A program made the translations under genes and the position numbers. A stretch of 64,000 bases of DNA, taken from contig CM025856.1 in the NCBI GenBank assembly GCA_003952965.2, positions 3,179,127-3,243,126 of the forward strand, read 5' to 3'. This document shows positions 60,540 to 64,000 of this stretch, piece by piece; positions within the stretch are counted from its first letter, which is position 1; every line of letters begins with the position of its first letter. The notes beneath the pieces were generated by a model. The model was not told the DNA's origin. It did not search any database and saw only the letters and a list, made by a program, of their open reading frames with translations. This DNA is from Morella rubra. Taxonomy: Eukaryota; Streptophyta; Magnoliopsida; Fagales; Myricaceae.

Positions 60540-61600
60540 CACGTATATAAGAGCAAGGTGGAGCACAGTGACATGATCCCCATGAAGACCATGGCCTGGA
60601 CTATCACGCGTGGGAAGATGAGGGGCAAGAGGCGGCGCTAGTGATCGACCAGTGCGCTCCTGATAAGCTCCGAGCGCGCACAGCTGATACAAAAACATTG
60701 CCGACCGACCAGGGCAGCCAAAGCCTGCTGATCGATCAAGGTCGTCAGGAAGACTGACCGACCAGGGAAGCCAAAGCATGTTGACCAACCAAGGACATCC
60801 CAGGCGTGCTGACCGACCAGGAGCCCAGCATATTTATGCCGGCATGCCAACCAGCTAGTCGCAGACAAATCAGAACCATCTCGGAGCGTAGCTGTAGCGC
60901 GACCACGTTTTTTATGGAAATATCTTCGGCGATTGTTTCCTTCCTTGAAGCGATACGATGAATCATATCTTCTAGATTCGGACGTTTCTCCGAAAGTCTA
61001 GAATATTATCTTTCCTTTTTAGTTCGGTTTATTAGGCATGTTATATCAAATCTACTTGATCGACGGGATTAATTCCTAAAGATCGGTGATTTGATTTAGT
61101 TTTGAGTTGATTCCATAGGGTTTGTAAGCACCTAAGGATGTCTATATAAACACCCTTAGGTGCATTAGTGTGGGATATATCGAGAATAGTAGAGTCTTGG
61201 AGAGCCTGAGTGCTTTCGGGGAGTGTTTTGGCCGAGCATAGGCACGTATATGCTAAGTCGGTGTCAGGGCTAATAACCTTATCGCTTGGGATTCATTCTA
61301 GGCTAATAACCTAGTTTGGTACCCGTTCTTGGGCTAATTAACCCTTGATCGGGATTGTCTTGTTTCTTGTGGTTTGAAGGACTAATAATCCTTAGACCAC
61401 GTTTTTTTTTATCATAAACAATGAGATATTTGTCATTCTTGGTGTGTTAGATCCTATCTATTACGCTCATGTGTTACTTAACATTGGTCGGGAGATCGTT
61501 GTGGTATTGGAGTAGATTGGGTACGGAGAAATGATGCTTGTTTTGGATTCCTTTACCGGAGTTCCTAACACACAGCTTGCACTTGTAGTTGCTCCTCTTT
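60540..61600 (-). pseudogene. ZRK C-terminal fragment split by a solo LTR
   Basis: Joining the sequence either side of the LTR gives, on the minus strand, EEQLQVQAVLHLALIYV, which is the C-lobe motif QQLQAVLDLALIC of the other copies, then decays. It shows that at least one more ZRK copy stood here before the LTR inserted. Confidence 0.82.
60569..61570. mobile_element. Solo LTR, 1002 bp, with 5-bp target duplication
   Basis: It starts TGACATGATCC and ends GTTCCTAACA, so it has TG...CA ends, and is flanked by CACAG on both sides (60564-60568 and 61571-61575). Removing it restores ZRK sequence exactly (GAGCACAG|CTTGCACTTG). A TATA-like TCTATATAAACACCC at 61141 is where an LTR promoter would lie. 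No primer-binding site, coding or second LTR is present, so it is a product of LTR-LTR recombination. The early half is GC-rich with repeated GACCGACCAGG motifs. Confidence 0.93.
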
Positions 61601-61616
61601 CCAAATCCAATCGTAA

Positions 61617-62163
61617 GAGAATTCTTAGCAGCTTCTTCAAATTTGGCTCTCTACTTTAACCAAAAATCACACTTCTTTATTTTAACTATCAACTTTTTAA
61701 AAACACTCCCAGCGGCTTCTCTATTTTAACTATCTATTTTTTACTATTCTATTTAAATATTACTTTTCAAAGATTTCTTTATTCTTTCTCTAACATTTAT
61801 ATTTTTAAATATTTATTTTTAAGGGTATGGGAGGAAGAAAAGAAAAAGAAAAAAATAAAATAAAAGAGAGGCAGAGCGTGACAGAAGAAAGAAAGAAAAA
61901 AGAAAATAAAAGAGAGGGAGAGTGTGAGAGAAGAAAAGAAAAAAAAATAAACAGAAAGAAAAAAATAGATATTAATATTTTAAGATAGTGAAGTGAATAG
62001 TGATTATCTAAAAATAGAGAACCACCGTTCACATGTTAAAATTTTTTGTTATAATTTGTTATAATAGATAAGCTGCTACATGATGTTTTTTACTTTTTTA
62101 TTAAATTAGTTCTCTATTCTAATCAAAATGTTAGAATAGAGAACCTGCTAAGAATGCTCTAAG
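61617..62163 (-). mobile_element. MITE-like element, copy 2
   Basis: Reverse complement of the element at 44187-44755: CTTAGCAGCTTCTTCAAATTTGG, the GA-rich middle, ATAGAGAACCACCGTTCAC and the AGAACCTGCTAAGAATGCTCT end. The two copies lie in opposite orientation. Confidence 0.75.
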
Positions 62164-62239
62164 TTAACCTGATCACACTCAAATTACGTGGAAATCAAGA
62201 CGGAAGCTAAGTGAAGAGTACGCGGAAGGTTCCTAATAG

Positions 62240-62565
62240 CCCAGATGAACAAGGTATTGGGAGGGTGGCTTCGATATGTACTACACTTGGGCAATTTTTA
62301 GAACCATCTTGTTATGTTGGAAAATTATCATTAGCAAACAGAGTCTTAAGTTTCTTGCTATAATGAGCTTGCCGAGTCTATGTCCTACACGTATATCAGA
62401 TTTTAAGTCAGCTACTGTTCCCTCTGGTTCGAGAAGGCACATAGCAAGGAATTTACGTGTAATTGGCGGCATGTACAAGAAATGTTACAAATAAGTAGTT
62501 TTCAATCAATCGTTTACCTGTGAATTATAGGCTATAGCTAAGAGAAAAACAACCTCAAGGCAATA
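62240..62565 (+). repeat. Inverted copy of 55965-56285
   Basis: See the partner block. It continues to TCAATCAATCGTTTACCTGTGAATTATAG and AACCTCAAGGCAA in both. 62566-62848 shows nothing else. Confidence 0.8.
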
Positions 62566-62848
62566 CTCTGTAATTTCTATGCTGTAAACTGCATGAGGGG
62601 AAATCCTCTTCTAGCTGCGGATGCTATTTGAACAAAAAAAAGTAATACATAATTACCAAATTAATGAGATGAGTCTATTAATTGTGTGAATATCGGATCT
62701 GCAATAATGGCAATATAAAACTGATATATACAATACATATATATAGAACTTCAATTCTCCATAAATTCGAGGTGCTCTTTCTGTTTGCAATAATGTCGTT
62801 CACGAGATTACAGGCAAATTACGCGGAAAGCATGAAGCTACATCTAAA

Positions 62849-63319
62849 TTAATTACGATAGTTGGCCTCATATTTGGATTCAAATATGTACATACGAGAC
62901 CAAGCTTGCAATTGCAGGTCCACACCTGCTTCTCTTTCCCTTGCCCAAATTGCAGGATCCACACTCTGACTTATTGCATGATTTTTTATGTAGCTTATTA
63001 AGTTGGCATCTTCATCAGTTGTTGCTCGGGGATTATGAGTACGTTGTCCTGTCAAAAGCACTAATAAAAGCATGCCAAAACTATAGACGTCAGTTTTCTC
63101 AGTTACCCTGGGGCAAAGGAACTCAATAGTCCCAAGCACCTCATCTTCTGCTAGATCTACGTGTGTTTCACCCTCAGGGACTGATATGGAAAGTGAAAAT
63201 CCAGTAAGCTTAGGAACATCGTGTTGGTCTAAAAAGATATTTCTCAGCCTTATATCCCTATGGATGATGGGTCTAGAGAAGCCTTTGTGTAGATACGCAA
63301 CTGCATGAGCAATCTCCAC
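62849..63319 (-). pseudogene. ZED1-related kinase C-lobe fragment (copy E)
   Basis: Open C-lobe: EIAHAVAYLHKGFSRPIIHR, DIRLRNIFLDQHDVPKL, TGFSLSISVPEGETHVD, EVLGTIEFLCPRVTEKTDVY, SFGMLLLVLLTGQR. It lacks the N-lobe: at 63315 it changes abruptly to the upstream sequence shared with 53795. The end is frameshifted (the WSRMYIF tail where LVCTYLNPNMRPTI is expected in another frame). This copy is more divergent from A-C than they are from each other. The DFG site reads TGFS, again a pseudokinase. Confidence 0.85.
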
Positions 63320-64000
63320 CGTCCAGGAAAGCAGAAAGAAATTTCATGAAAACTAAACGGGGATTTTTTGTTTTTTGTACTTTCCGGGCATAAACGGAGG
63401 ATTCCTTGCAAATGCCGCGTGTTAACCTCATTAGACTTTTTGGAGAATTGCCTCCAAGGGTCAAAGGCTATTTCATTGGGCAACATATTCCACGCGGAAA
63501 TCTGATGGAGAAGGGATTCTACTAATTGTGCACATACAAAAGAATGGTAGAATCGTAGATAGTGACACAGATTATTGTCAGAGTATGTCTTAAAAGATTG
63601 TTTCAGTGTCCAGTTGGAGTTAATGTTTTTCTTAATCCTGGTGCTCTGTGTTGGCTTCAATTCTTTCTCTCCATTTTCAAAAGCTTCTGCAAGAAAAAAT
63701 CAACAGTTAATGGGGAGCCAATATTTCAACACTGCTCGTCTCTTTGTATTATCTTATGGATCCCAGTCTCTTTGTATGTAAAATAGGCCTCTGTCTTCTT
63801 ACTAATTGGAAAGACGTACCAAACCATAGAGATTTCAAACATTCTAGAAAATAATTCCGCAGTACACCGATCGAGAGCGCATAACATATTCAATTTGTCT
63901 GACGAAGCTGAGACCACAGGCAAGACATTCCCATAAATATGCGCTTGCCTTTGGCGGCTTTATAAGTGAAGTACTGGAAGAAACTTCAACATTGAAAATG
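63320..64000. repeat. Duplicated ZRK upstream block and second copy of the 56430 segment
   Basis: 63320-63600 matches 53800-54068, 63590-63760 matches 54731-54895 without the LINE, and 63892-64000 matches 56499-56600. Minus-strand frames are coding-like but unrecognised. The window ends inside the last block. Confidence 0.8.

Noticed and set aside
60537-60966. Minus-strand frames with GRSA and LVGQHA repeats
   Set aside because: They are translations of the GC-rich part of the solo LTR, fused to the ZRK fragment.
1-64000. tRNA, rRNA, CRISPR arrays or viral genes
   Set aside because: None could be supported by reading the sequence; short direct repeats present are minisatellites or transposon debris.

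Overview
The window is nuclear DNA of a eudicot plant, probably woody. It is AT-rich, has many-exon genes, plant-only families (ZAR1-type NLR, ZED1-related kinases, dirigent, RWP-RK) and dense retroelement and MITE debris. I cannot name the species from the sequence alone.

Layout. 0-0.5 kb: 3' end of a C2H2 zinc-finger repressor with an EAR motif, followed by a decayed tandem copy of its own tail and a ~233-bp tandem array. 3-12.7 kb: a complete 20-exon SAC-domain phosphoinositide phosphatase (RHD4/SAC7 type) with one U12-like intron. 15-22.4 kb: two tandem RLCK-VII kinases of the PIX13/Kin3 type; the first carries only two single-base gaps, the second is clearly dead. 22.6-31.4 kb: a large inverted repeat whose arms (about 3.3 kb) each hold a cis-prenyltransferase, transcribed outward; the ~2 kb spacer holds scraps of the RLCK and NLR genes. 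31.8-32.4 kb: an intact dirigent gene. 34.4-36.7 kb: an RKD5-like RWP-RK gene. 37.2-39.1 kb: an hnRNP H/F-like RNA-binding protein. 40.6-43.1 kb: a CC-NBS-LRR gene that matches the ZAR1 immune receptor from end to end. 48.5-63.3 kb: a minus-strand cluster of at least three near full-length ZED1-related (RLCK-XII) kinases plus at least three fragments, broken up by LINE pieces, a clean 1002-bp solo LTR, MITEs and shuffled duplications.

How the genes fit together. In Arabidopsis the ZAR1 resistosome consists of the NLR ZAR1, an RLCK-XII pseudokinase adaptor (ZED1/RKS1/ZRK) and an RLCK-VII kinase modified by the pathogen effector. All three classes lie within 50 kb here, and scraps of the RLCK-VII and NLR genes are scattered among each other. 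The locus therefore looks like a receptor-adaptor-decoy immunity cluster that has expanded and is partly decaying.

Caution. Three genes without a visible second copy here (RHD4, hnRNP, dirigent) are free of frameshifts. Almost every gene in duplicated sequence has one to three single-base indels, often in homopolymers. This may be real pseudogenisation or poor polishing of repeated sequence; both readings are kept open in the entries.
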